Source: Mesorhizobium sp. M1D.F.Ca.ET.043.01.1.1
GTDB taxonomy: Bacteria > Pseudomonadota > Alphaproteobacteria > Rhizobiales > Rhizobiaceae
Length of the DNA stretch: 64,000 nt
Direction: 5' to 3'
NCBI RefSeq assembly: GCF_003952385.1
Contig: NZ_CP034444.1
Coordinates: forward strand, 4,650,001 to 4,714,000
Shown here piece after piece: positions 17,775 through 25,283 of this stretch. A program made the translations under genes and the position numbers. The notes beneath the pieces were generated by a model. The model had not been told where the DNA came from, searched no databases, and worked only from the letters and a program-made list of their open reading frames with translations. Numbering within the stretch: position 1 is the stretch's first letter; every line of letters begins with the position of its first letter.

Positions 17775-18626
17775 TTGCTCAGGAATATCGTCGCGGTCAA
17801 GCGCGTGCTCTACGATGCGATCGGCCATTTCAACACCGACGACGGCTGGGCAATGGCCAGCCATCTGGCGATCACCTCGCTGATGGCGCTGTTTCCGTTC
17901 CTGATCTTCGCCACGACGCTGGCCAGCTTCCTCGGCGCGCGCGCCTTCGCCGACACGGCGGTGCACCTGGTCTTCGATACCTGGCCGGAGCAGATCGCCA
18001 AGCCGATCGCGCGCGAGGTGCAGAACGTGCTCACCGTGCGACGGACCGACCTTCTGACCTACGGCGTGCTTTTGGCCGCCTACTTCGCTTCGAACGGCAT
18101 CGAGGCGCTGCGCACCTCGCTCAACCGCGCCTATCGTGTGACCGAGACGCGCGGCATCATCCACCGCAGGGTGCAGAGCATCGTCTTCGTGCTGATCGCG
18201 ACGGCCTGCTTCCTCGCCGTCAGCGTGCTTCTGGTGTTCGCGCCGCTGCTCGGGCGGCTGGCCGAGGCGCATCTGGAATGGATCAAGCCCTATATGGGAA
18301 CGATCACCATATGGCGTTACGTGATCGCCTCCACGGTCATCGTCATCGGCCTGTTTTCGGTGCATATCTGGCTGCCGGCCGGCAAGCGACGCTTCGTCTC
18401 GATCGTTCCGGGCATCGTCTTCACGCTGGTCGCCTGGCTGGCCGGCTCGACCATCTTCGCCACCTATCTCGACCATTTCTCGTCCTATGTGACGACCTAT
18501 GCGGGGCTGGCCTCGATCATGATCGCGGTGGTGTTCCTCTACATCATCTCGGCGATCTTCATCCTCGGCGGGGAGCTCAACGCCGCGATCAGCCGCTATC
18601 TCGAGGCGCGCGCCCGCGTTGGTTGA
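17775..18626 (+). CDS. YihY/BrkB-family inner-membrane protein
   Basis: The protein of about 283 residues has six hydrophobic segments and the family landmarks 'MASHLAITSLMALFPFLIF', 'ALRTSLNRAYRV' and 'LYIISAIFILGGELNAAI'. The family was once called ribonuclease BN in error; its members are membrane proteins, possibly transporters, of unsettled function. The start is TTG 17775 (LLRNIVAVKRVLYDAIGHF); a frame back to TTG 17700 exists but overlaps the SDR promoter. Its last 31 bp overlap the convergent EamA gene. Confidence 0.85.
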   Translation: MLRNIVAVKRVLYDAIGHFNTDDGWAMASHLAITSLMALFPFLIFATTLASFLGARAFADTAVHLVFDTWPEQIAKPIAREVQNVLTVRRTDLLTYGVLLAAYFASNGIEALRTSLNRAYRVTETRGIIHRRVQSIVFVLIATACFLAVSVLLVFAPLLGRLAEAHLEWIKPYMGTITIWRYVIASTVIVIGLFSVHIWLPAGKRRFVSIVPGIVFTLVAWLAGSTIFATYLDHFSSYVTTYAGLASIMIAVVFLYIISAIFILGGELNAAISRYLEARARVG

Positions 18627-19498
18627 GGTCCGCGCGACCCGGCGGTGGCCAGGCCGACGCCCAGCGTGGCGATCGCCATGCCGGCGATCTGCAGCGCATT
18701 GAGCTCTTCGCCGAACAGGGCCCAGGCGATGACGGCGGTGACGGCCGGCACCAGATAGAACAGCGACGCGACTTTCGACATTTCGCCGTCCCTGATCATC
18801 ACCATCAACAGGAAGATGGCGCCGACCGACAGCACCAGGACCAGCCAGGCCATGGCAAAGATGAGCTCGCCGTTGACGGTGATCGCGCGCGTCTCGAAGG
18901 CGAGCGACCCCAGGATCGTCACGACCGAGCCGCCGACATATTGCCACATCGTCGCCGAGACGAGGTCGCCGCCGGAGGCGAAGCGTTTCTGCCAGATCGT
19001 TCCGGCGGCCATGCCGAGCACCGAGACCAGCGAGGCCGTCAGCGTTGCCGCGGTGACGCCGCCGCCGATCATGCCGAGCTTCGGCCAGAGCACGATGACG
19101 ACGCCCATAAGCCCGACGGCAAGGCCCGCCCAATGGCGCGGCAGGATCGCCTCGCCGAGGAATTTGCCGGCAAGCACCGCCGTGATCAGCGGCTGCAGGC
19201 CGACGATCAGCGCCGAAAGCCCTGCCGGCATGCCCCGGTGGATCGCCCAGAACACGCCGCCCAGATAGACGCCGTGCATGAGGACGCCGGCCACCGTCGC
19301 GTGAAGCGCTTCCCCGCGGCTCGCCCTCCGCGAGCCGAGCATCACAGTCAGCCCCGCAAACAGGATCGCCGCCAGCACGAAGCGGATGGCGAGGAAGGTG
19401 AAAGGCTCCGCCCACGGCATGGCATAGCGCGCGCCGATGAAGCCTGTCGCCCAAAGGACGACGAAGGAGGCGGGGATGAACGGCTTGATGCTGTGCAT
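18596..19498 (-). CDS. EamA/DMT-family transporter
   Basis: The protein of 300 residues has ten hydrophobic helices in two EamA repeats, with repeat signatures 'FVVLWATGFIGARYAMPWAEPFTFLAIRF' and 'SLFYLVPAVTAVIAWALFGEELN'. It probably exports metabolites or amino acids; the substrate is unknown. The start is ATG 19498 (MHSIKPFIPA); the frame is open to 19600 but the extra 34 residues have no membrane or family character. The 3' end overlaps BrkB by 31 bp tail-to-tail. Confidence 0.87.
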   Translation of the reverse strand: MHSIKPFIPASFVVLWATGFIGARYAMPWAEPFTFLAIRFVLAAILFAGLTVMLGSRRASRGEALHATVAGVLMHGVYLGGVFWAIHRGMPAGLSALIVGLQPLITAVLAGKFLGEAILPRHWAGLAVGLMGVVIVLWPKLGMIGGGVTAATLTASLVSVLGMAAGTIWQKRFASGGDLVSATMWQYVGGSVVTILGSLAFETRAITVNGELIFAMAWLVLVLSVGAIFLLMVMIRDGEMSKVASLFYLVPAVTAVIAWALFGEELNALQIAGMAIATLGVGLATAGSRGPQPTRARASR

Positions 19499-19651
19499 TG
19501 GGAGGAGGGCTCTGGCTGCGGGTGAAAGGTTGATGACGGCAATTGCTCTAATGCCGTTCAATTCGGCAAGCAAAACGAAACGGTTGATCCATAAGCTCAT
19601 TCGAATTCAACACGGGTGCCAGAGGGGCGTTAAGGCACGCCATGGGCAGGC

Positions 19652-19939
19652 ATGCTTTTGCATCTCGGTACGACTTGGCTCCTGTTCGCGGTCGCGACCG
19701 TCGCCGTGTTCGGTTTCTTTTTCGGCACGGCGCTCGATGCCATCATGAAGGACGACGGTTTCGGCTCGACCGGCAACACGCTGCTGTTCACGCTGGGCTT
19801 CTTCGTCGCGGTGATGGTCGCCAATGAGCACGGCATCACCTTCAGGGACCTCAGGCTGGCAGTGGCATGGGGTTTGAGCGGCGCCTTCGTCTTCATCAGC
19901 GTGATGGCACTGATCAAAGCGGGACTTGCCCGCCTGTAG
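19652..19939 (+). CDS. Small hypothetical membrane protein
   Basis: I do not recognise this 95-residue protein. It has three hydrophobic segments at about 6-28, 40-58 and 68-90, with a polar loop 'DAIMKDDGFGSTGNT' after the first. The ATG at 19652 has a weak GGGCAGG just upstream. It ends at the same base where the convergent gluQ gene stops (19939/19940). Codon use is like its neighbours. Confidence 0.7.
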   Translation: MLLHLGTTWLLFAVATVAVFGFFFGTALDAIMKDDGFGSTGNTLLFTLGFFVAVMVANEHGITFRDLRLAVAWGLSGAFVFISVMALIKAGLARL

Positions 19940-20815
19940 TCAAAGCTCGATCAGCCGCTTGACCGCCTGCGGCGACGCGCCGGCGTCCCGAAGCGCCGCA
20001 AGGCCGGTGTCCTTGAGGCTCTTCGACAGCTTCCTGCCGTCTGGCCCGAGGATCAGGCGATGGTGGAAATAGCGTGGCGGCGCAAGGCCCAGCAGTTCCT
20101 GCAGCAGGCGCTGCACGCCGGTGGCCGCGTAAAGGTCCTGACCGCGAACGACATGGCTGACGCCCTGCAGCGCATCGTCGACGACCACGGCGAGATGGTA
20201 GCTGGTCGGGATGTCGCGGCGCGCCACGATGACGTCGCCCCAGGCCCGCGGCCTTGCTTCGACGGAGTGCGCCGCAAACATGGTCTCGGCGGTGAATTCG
20301 GTCCATGACAGGGCGCCCGGTACCCGCGCCATGGCCGCTTCGACATCGAGCCGCCAGGCGAAAGGCGCATTCTCGGCCATGCGCCGCTTGCGCTCCTTCA
20401 TCGGCAAGGCCTTGTCGAGAGGCGGGTAGAGCGGCACGCCGTCGGGGTCGCGCGGCCAGTCGCGGCCGTGGTTTTCGGTTCCGGCGATGAAGGCGCGGAT
20501 CTCGCCCCGACTCATGAAGGCGGGATAGACGAGCTCCTCGGCGATCAGCCGGTCGAGCACGGCCTTGTATCCGGAAAAATGCTCGGATTGGCGCCGCACC
20601 GGCTCTTCCCAATCGAGCCCCAGCCATTTGAGGTCGCGGAATATGCCGGCCTCGAATTCAGGCGTGCAGCGCGTGACGTCGATGTCCTCGATGCGCAGCA
20701 AGAGCCGTCCGCCCGCCCGCGTCGCCATTTGCTGGTTGAGCAGGGCCGAATAGGCATGGCCGAGGTGCAATTCGCCGTTGGGGCTGGGCGCGAAGCGAAA
20801 TGTCAGGAGCGTCAT
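19940..20815 (-). CDS. gluQ: Glutamyl-Q tRNA(Asp) synthetase
   Basis: The 291-residue enzyme is a truncated glutamyl-tRNA synthetase that glutamylates queuosine in tRNA(Asp). The class I motifs are HLGH at 17-20, after FAPSPNG, and KLSKS near residue 245. The anticodon-binding half is absent, as expected. The zinc-binding cysteines that E. coli GluQ-RS has after 'VY' appear to be missing: the segment reads YPAFMSRGEIRAF. The start ATG 20815 is chosen because MTLLTFRFAPSPNG is the family N-terminus; the frame to 20875 lacks sense. Confidence 0.92.
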   Translation of the reverse strand: MTLLTFRFAPSPNGELHLGHAYSALLNQQMATRAGGRLLLRIEDIDVTRCTPEFEAGIFRDLKWLGLDWEEPVRRQSEHFSGYKAVLDRLIAEELVYPAFMSRGEIRAFIAGTENHGRDWPRDPDGVPLYPPLDKALPMKERKRRMAENAPFAWRLDVEAAMARVPGALSWTEFTAETMFAAHSVEARPRAWGDVIVARRDIPTSYHLAVVVDDALQGVSHVVRGQDLYAATGVQRLLQELLGLAPPRYFHHRLILGPDGRKLSKSLKDTGLAALRDAGASPQAVKRLIEL

Positions 20816-20910
20816 GTCTCGGGCGGCATTCGGGTTGAAAGGCGCTTCCGCCGGTTGATAGTTAGCCACCACCAATTGCCACTTCGCGGACAGCTAGGGA
20901 ACAAGCAAAC

Positions 20911-21570
20911 GTGCAACGCATCGCCTCGCTCGACGACATTGCGGCAGGGCTGGACGCGCTCTGCCTCATCGATCCGCGGCTGGAGAAGGTGCGCGGCATT
21001 GCGGGCGAGGTGCCGCTGAGGCTTTCCGAGCCCGGATTCGGCAGCCTTGCCTCGATCATCGTCTCGCAGCAGGTGTCCCGCGCCAGCGCCGATGCCATCT
21101 TCGGCCGGCTGACCAGGCTGGTCGATCCGCTGACGCCGGAAGCGATACTTGGCGCCGGCGAGGACATTTTTCGCGAGGCCGGCTTGTCGCGGCCGAAGCA
21201 GCGCGGGCTGATCGCGATCGCCGAGGCCGTGGCCGCAGGGCTCGATCTTTATCACCTTTGCTCGCTCGACGCCCGCGAGGCGATCGCGGCGATGACGGCC
21301 GTGCCCGGCATCGGCCCCTGGACGGCGGAATGTTATCTGCTTTTCGCCGCGGGCCATCCGGATGTCTTTCCCGCGCGCGATGTCGCGCTGCAGACGGCGG
21401 TCGGTCATGCGCTGGGCATCGACCCCCGTCCGCCGGAGAAAACACTGATTCGGCTGGCCGAATCATGGAGTCCGTGGCGAGGGGTCGCGTCGCGGCTTTT
21501 CTGGGCCTACTATCGCGAATTGAAGGGCAGGGACGCGGCGCCCCCGGTCGAAATGGCCAAAAAAGCATGA
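20911..21570 (+). CDS. DNA-3-methyladenine glycosylase II (AlkA-like, HhH-GPD)
   Basis: The protein of 219 residues is a helix-hairpin-helix base-excision glycosylase that removes alkylated purines. The hairpin is 'MTAVPGIGPWTAECYLL' and the catalytic Asp is in 'FPARDVALQTAVG'. The N-terminal part contains the family segment 'ASIIVSQQVSRASADAIFGRL'. No iron-sulfur cysteine cluster is present, which separates it from Nth/MutY. The start is GTG 20911 in the 95-bp space after the divergent gluQ start. Confidence 0.9.
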   Translation: MQRIASLDDIAAGLDALCLIDPRLEKVRGIAGEVPLRLSEPGFGSLASIIVSQQVSRASADAIFGRLTRLVDPLTPEAILGAGEDIFREAGLSRPKQRGLIAIAEAVAAGLDLYHLCSLDAREAIAAMTAVPGIGPWTAECYLLFAAGHPDVFPARDVALQTAVGHALGIDPRPPEKTLIRLAESWSPWRGVASRLFWAYYRELKGRDAAPPVEMAKKA

Positions 21571-21681
21571 AAATCATGCGTTTTTGACCGTTTGGACGAA
21601 CGACAATCCGCTTCACATCCCTGTCATGTCGGGCTTACAGTATCCGCGCCGTTCGGTTCTAGAACCAAGGAGGCTGAGGAC

Positions 21682-22239
21682 GTGACGGTTGCCGTATCTC
21701 CGGATGGGCTTCCCGCGCTGGTGCTGAATGCGGACTACCGTCCGCTCAGCTATTACCCCCTGTCGCTCTGGTCGTGGCAGGACGCCATCAAGGCCGTCTT
21801 CCTCGACCGGGTCAACATCGTCGCCGAATACGAGCACGCCGTCTCCTCGCCGACCTTCTCGATGAAGCTGCCGAGCGTGGTGAGCCTGAAGGCCTATGTG
21901 AAGCCGTCCAGGCATCCCGCCTTCACCCGCTTCAACGTCTTCCTGCGCGACCGCTTCCAGTGCCAGTATTGCGGCACGCCGGACGACCTCACCTTCGACC
22001 ATGTCATCCCGCGCCATCGCGGCGGGGCGACGACCTGGGAGAATGTCGTGGCCGCCTGCTCGCCCTGCAATCTCAGGAAAGGCGGGATGATGCCGGCGCA
22101 GGCCAAGATGTGGCCGCTGCAGAAGCCATACCAGCCGACGGTGCACGACCTGCACAACAACGGCCGCCTGTTCCCGCCCAACCATCTGCATGAAAGCTGG
22201 ATGGATTATCTGTACTGGGACGTCGAACTGGAACCTTGA
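21682..22239 (+). CDS. HNH endonuclease family protein
   Basis: The 185-residue protein has an HNH nuclease domain with two zinc-binding pairs: CQYC at about 93-96 and CSPC at about 131-134, with the catalytic DHVIPRHRGG between. It begins with the conserved 'LPALVLNADYRPLSYYPLSLWSWQ' module found in a widespread alphaproteobacterial subgroup whose function is not known. The GTG at 21682 is chosen because AAGGAGG (21667-21673) lies 8 bp upstream; a frame to 21592 exists but has no ribosome site. Its stop codon lies inside the arm of a 141-bp inverted-repeat element. Confidence 0.9.
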   Translation: MTVAVSPDGLPALVLNADYRPLSYYPLSLWSWQDAIKAVFLDRVNIVAEYEHAVSSPTFSMKLPSVVSLKAYVKPSRHPAFTRFNVFLRDRFQCQYCGTPDDLTFDHVIPRHRGGATTWENVVAACSPCNLRKGGMMPAQAKMWPLQKPYQPTVHDLHNNGRLFPPNHLHESWMDYLYWDVELEP

Positions 22240-22378
22240 GATCGTTCGAGAATTCGGGAGGCTGGCCGCCTGAAGCGATTTTCTGCGCTTCCGGTGCTCA
22301 CGGACTTAATGTCCGCTCCGCTCCGGTTCTCGAAAATCACTCCATCCGACTCATCCTGCCGAATTCTTGAACGATCTC
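22238..22378. repeat. 141-bp inverted-repeat element with nested palindromes
   Basis: The arms at 22238-22257 and 22359-22378 are 20-bp inverted repeats (GAGATCGTTCGAGAATTCGG against one mismatch). Inside, GATTTTC faces GAAAATC, and CGGAC-TTAAT-GTCCG forms an inner hairpin. It overlaps the HNH stop codon and lies between the convergent HNH and dsbB genes. It could act as a bidirectional terminator or be a small non-autonomous mobile element. Confidence 0.75.
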
Positions 22379-22400
22379 GCGTCGGCGCTGTGGTGCCGGC

Positions 22401-22919
22401 TCAGTCGCGCGACAGCGCGCTGCGGAAGGCGACGGCGGCGAGGATGAAGCTGGCGATGGCGTTCCAGCCGGCCAGCGACAGGCCGAGGATGCGAAGCGCT
22501 GCCTTGTCGCAGGAGGGCGGCATGAATTTGTCGAGCGCGTCGAGCACGCCCTTGCCGCCGGTGTCGACCGGGCCGGCGCCGGCGGTGCAGTCGGCAGGCC
22601 CCGGCCACCAGGCCCATTCGACGCCGGAGTGGTAGACGCCGAGATAGAGGCCGTAGAGCATCAGGAGACCGCCGATCGCGAGTAGCCCGCGCGTCACCCA
22701 GGCCGGCGCGTGCAGCATCGAGGCGATCACCGCCACCAGCATCAGCGGCGCGCCGATATAGTAGGGCGTGCGCTGCTCCAGGCAGAGATGGCAGGGGATG
22801 TAGCCGCCGATATACTGGAAGGCCAGCGCCGAGCCGACCGTCGCGGCCATGGCGACGGTAAGGAACAGCGCGGCGCGCGTCCGCTGGCGTCCGGTGTCGG
22901 CATTCATGGTCGCTGTCAT
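22401..22919 (-). CDS. dsbB: Disulfide bond formation protein B
   Basis: The 172-residue inner-membrane protein reoxidises DsbA with quinone. Four helices are visible. The quinone-linked cysteine pair C43-x-x-C46 (CHLC) and the second periplasmic pair C111 and C137 are both present, and the conserved Arg follows the first pair (LEQRTPYY). It lies 25 bp downstream of the YqaA-type gene on the same strand. No dsbA is present in the window. Confidence 0.93.
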   Translation of the reverse strand: MTATMNADTGRQRTRAALFLTVAMAATVGSALAFQYIGGYIPCHLCLEQRTPYYIGAPLMLVAVIASMLHAPAWVTRGLLAIGGLLMLYGLYLGVYHSGVEWAWWPGPADCTAGAGPVDTGGKGVLDALDKFMPPSCDKAALRILGLSLAGWNAIASFILAAVAFRSALSRD

Positions 22920-22943
22920 CGCTGCTGATCCGTTCGCTTGGGA

Positions 22944-23534
22944 TTATCCGTGGGCGTATCTGACCGCGATATAGAGCAAAATAAGGGCAGCGGCGCCGGC
23001 GCTGACGATCATGCCAAGGCGTTTTTCGATGAACTCCTTGATCGACTCGCCGTAGCGGCGCAGCAGCCAGGCAAGCAGCAGGAAGCGGGCGCCGCGCGCC
23101 ACGATCGCAAGCCCGATGAAGAGCAGCAGGTTGACGCCGATGACGCCCGAAAGAATCGTGACCACCTTGATCGGCGGCAAATGCGCCGCGCCCGAGGTGA
23201 TGAGCATCAGGACGATGAAGCCGACGCCGGACGAAACGCGCAGCTGCTCGAACTCGTCGTATTTGCCGTAGAATTCGAGGATCGGCTTGGCGACCGCCTC
23301 ATAGGCATAATGGCCGATGAACCAGCCGAAAATGCCGCCCAGCACCGAGGCGACCGTGGCGATCAGCGCGTAGCGATAGGCGCGCTCGGGCTTGGACAGC
23401 GCCATCGGCAGATAGAGCACGTCGGCCGGCACCAGGAAGACCGAGCTTTCGACGAAGGCGATGAAGGCCAGCCACCATTCGGCCGATTTGCGCGCCGCCA
23501 GCGACAGGGTCCAGTCGTAAAGTCCGCGAAGCAT
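22944..23534 (-). CDS. YqaA-family (DedA-like) membrane protein
   Basis: The 196-residue protein has four to five hydrophobic segments and the family segments 'FVESSVFLVPADVLYLPMAL' and 'GGIFGWFIGHYAYE'. It belongs to the SNARE-associated/DedA superfamily (YqaA subgroup), where several members are lipid scramblases or flippases. The exact role of this subgroup is unknown. The start ATG 23534 (MLRGLYDWTLSLAARKSAEWW) is the family N-terminus; the frame to 23609 is spurious. It is 25 bp upstream of dsbB and probably shares a transcript. Confidence 0.88.
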   Translation of the reverse strand: MLRGLYDWTLSLAARKSAEWWLAFIAFVESSVFLVPADVLYLPMALSKPERAYRYALIATVASVLGGIFGWFIGHYAYEAVAKPILEFYGKYDEFEQLRVSSGVGFIVLMLITSGAAHLPPIKVVTILSGVIGVNLLLFIGLAIVARGARFLLLAWLLRRYGESIKEFIEKRLGMIVSAGAAALILLYIAVRYAHG

Positions 23535-23747
23535 CGGCTCTCCTAATGCATGCCGCCCCGGATAGCGCAGTGGTTTTCGGTCACTGGGATGCGCGAGACA
23601 AGGACCCAAAGCGCCGCATCCAGCGCTTTTCGCTCTGGGCGCCTCGACATGCCCGCCTGTCTAGAAAGATTTTCCGCGCCGCACAATGGCGACGCGGTCA
23701 CGAAACCGAAAGGCGCGGCCAGCGCTGCCAAATCGGCAACAGCCCAG

Positions 23748-23775
23748 TTGACGAAAACCCGTCCACTCGTATAGT
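23748..23775 (+). promoter_or_regulatory. Sigma-70-type promoter of tRNA-Leu
   Basis: TTGACG at 23748-23753 and TATAGT at 23770-23775 are separated by 16 bp. The mature tRNA starts 29 bp after the -10 box. This is the clearest housekeeping promoter in the window. Confidence 0.75.
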
Positions 23776-23803
23776 CCGCGCCCATCCAGGCCGCCCGGCC
23801 TGA

Positions 23804-23888
23804 GCCCCTATGGCGGAATTGGTAGACGCGCTCGACTCAAAATCGAGTTCCGCAAGGAGTGCTGGTTCGATCCCGGCTAGGGGCACCA
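23804..23888 (+). tRNA. tRNA-Leu (anticodon CAA)
   Basis: The 85-nt sequence folds as a class II tRNA. The acceptor stem is GCCCCTA / TAGGGGC with an encoded ACCA end. The D-arm region is GCGGAATTGGTAGACGC and the anticodon stem is CTCGA / TCGAG around the loop CTCAAAA, giving anticodon CAA that reads UUG. A long variable arm follows, and the T-loop is GGTTCGATCCC. Its last 17 nt are repeated exactly at 25223-25239, marking it as an integration target. Confidence 0.96.
23872..23888 (+). other. Attachment site (tRNA-side copy)
   Basis: The sequence CCCGGCTAGGGGCACCA forms the T-stem/acceptor 3' end of tRNA-Leu. It is identical to 25223-25239. Integrating elements that use tRNA genes restore this 3' part, which explains why the tRNA is intact. 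Confidence 0.75.
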
Positions 23889-24079
23889 ACGCCTTTATGT
23901 AGGTGTTGAGCTACCTGACTTTTTTCCGATTTTTGTCCCGCACTTCGTCATCGACTTTTTTGATGGGACAATTTTGTCTTCAAAGTCGAGAGGCACCGCC
24001 CGGCCCAGACGCGCAAGACAAGTCAAAGGCAACTCTGGTGTGTTATATACTCTGTGTTCTCGGGGCGGGTACGAGATCG

Positions 24080-24967
24080 ATGGATCAGGAAAGACTTCTG
24101 GCCGCAGTCCTCTTAGCTGATGTCGTGGGCAGCACGCCCCTCTATGAGCGCATCGGCGACGATGCCGCTCTGCAGCAGGTCTCGGATTGCCTCGGCGCGA
24201 TGCGCGAGATCGTCGCCCGGCACGGCGGTGATTTCATCCACTCGAAAGGCGATGATGTACTCAGCCTGTTCAAGAACCCGGAGGCGGCGCTGAGGGCCGT
24301 CTGCCAAATCAGCCGGCAACTGACGGAAGGGCCGTTGAGCGCCCGTATCGGACTGCATTTCGGGGCGGTCATTCGCACCCGGGGCGAGGTATTCGGTGAC
24401 GCTGTCAATGTCACCGCAAGGTTGTCTACCACGGCCAATCCCGGGGAGGTGCTGATCAGCCAGAGTTTCTGCGAAGCGCTTCCCGCGGGGAGCCGTAGTG
24501 GCTTGCGGCTCCTCGACAAAATGGCCTTGAAGGGGAAGCAAGAACTCTTCGATGTCTATACTCTGTGGAGCGACGATGAGGCCCGTACGCAGATCACCAG
24601 CCGGGGCACCATCATCGACAGGCACGTCGCTCCGCCGCCGCAGATCAATCTGGTCATCCGCTATGGAGATCAGTTGCGATCCTGTCGAAACAACGAATTG
24701 GTGACGATCGGTCGATCCCCGGAATGCAATATCGTCGTCCAGCGGCCCTGGGTCTCAAGGCACCACGCGGCGTTCACCATTTCGAATGGCAAGGCCCGGC
24801 TTATCGAGCGAAGCTCATCGGGCACATTTGTGTCGATGGGACCCGACCATGAAGTATTCGTGCGCCGCGAAGACATTCTCCTCTTCGGCTCCGGCGTAAT
24901 CTCGCCGGGACGGAGATCGTCCCTCGGCGACGCCCAGATCCTCCACTACGAAATTGTCTCAGGCTGA
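24080..24967 (+). CDS. Class III adenylate/guanylate cyclase with C-terminal FHA domain
   Basis: The 295-residue soluble protein has a cyclase catalytic domain at about 8-165. Metal-binding aspartates are D14 (LLADVVGST) and D58 (KGDDVLSLF). The transition-state residues N110 and R114 sit in GDAVNVTARL. The position usually filled by the base-specifying Lys, three residues before G57, is His54, so nucleotide specificity is unclear. An FHA domain at about 190-293 keeps the phosphothreonine-binding residues in GRSPECN, SRHH and SSGTF. ATG 24080 is chosen because it starts the cyclase fold at the normal distance; the 59 upstream codons lack character. TATACT at 24046-24051 could be its -10. It is the only full gene of the islet. 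Confidence 0.88.
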   Translation: MDQERLLAAVLLADVVGSTPLYERIGDDAALQQVSDCLGAMREIVARHGGDFIHSKGDDVLSLFKNPEAALRAVCQISRQLTEGPLSARIGLHFGAVIRTRGEVFGDAVNVTARLSTTANPGEVLISQSFCEALPAGSRSGLRLLDKMALKGKQELFDVYTLWSDDEARTQITSRGTIIDRHVAPPPQINLVIRYGDQLRSCRNNELVTIGRSPECNIVVQRPWVSRHHAAFTISNGKARLIERSSSGTFVSMGPDHEVFVRREDILLFGSGVISPGRRSSLGDAQILHYEIVSG

Positions 24968-25116
24968 CCCTGCCGGCTCGATCGTCGCGACCGACTGCAA
25001 GCGGCCGCGACGATCTCTTCGGTAATTCTGCATGCGCGCAGCGCTGGTTCGCTGACGCGGTCAATGTTCGTGCTGAACCTTTTTCCTGGCATCTCGTCCA
25101 GCAGAATGGTTGACGA

Positions 25117-25227
25117 TCAAGCCCTGCGGCCCGGCTGCCTGACCGCCTTCCTCGCGGGCTTTGCCGCCGTCTTGCGCCTGAGCCCGTTGGACTTCGCCAG
25201 CGCCGACCGTTGGGCGACGTGCCCCGG
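25117..25227 (-). pseudogene. Remnant of a basic C-terminal tail at islet right end
   Basis: On the minus strand 36 codons encode a lysine/arginine/alanine-rich tail ending 'LRRKTAAKPARKAVRQ' plus six residues before TGA. It has no start codon, and the frame is closed upstream by a TAG that lies inside the attachment repeat. The composition is that of a DNA-binding protein tail. It may be what is left of a gene cut off at the attachment site, but chance is possible. Confidence 0.3.
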
Positions 25228-25239
25228 CTAGGGGCACCA
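25223..25239 (+). other. Attachment site (distal copy of tRNA-Leu 3' end)
   Basis: This is an exact 17-bp copy of 23872-23888. It is not followed or preceded by other tRNA sequence, so it is not a second gene. It also forms a short GTGCCCC/GGGGCAC dyad with the preceding bases. The 25240-25283 gap to the beta-propeller gene shows nothing else. Confidence 0.75.
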
Positions 25240-25283
25240 CCTTCGCTCTGCGAGCTTCGGGTGGCAGGCCAACCGACACACCC

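Larger units (their letters stand above)
23889..25239. mobile_element. 1.35-kb tRNA-Leu islet (integration footprint without integrase)
   Basis: The segment starts right after the tRNA-Leu 3' end and finishes with a 17-bp exact copy of it, the structure left by a tyrosine-recombinase element. It holds one complete gene (24080-24967), an AT-rich leader with TTTTGTCCC/GGGACAAT inverted repeats, and a 36-codon remnant on the minus strand at the right end. No integrase, transposase or replication gene is present, so it is either a decayed island or a passenger integrated in trans. The DNA is visibly less GC-rich than the flanks, although I did not compute it. Confidence 0.65.

Noticed and set aside
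23903..24079. Upstream extension of the cyclase-FHA protein
   Set aside because: The 59 residues have no domain and would make the cyclase fold start too late; ATG 24080 fits better.
25217..25238. GTGCCCC/GGGGCAC dyad as a terminator for the beta-propeller gene
   Set aside because: No T-rich tail follows on the minus strand, and the sequence is better explained as a copy of the tRNA 3' end.
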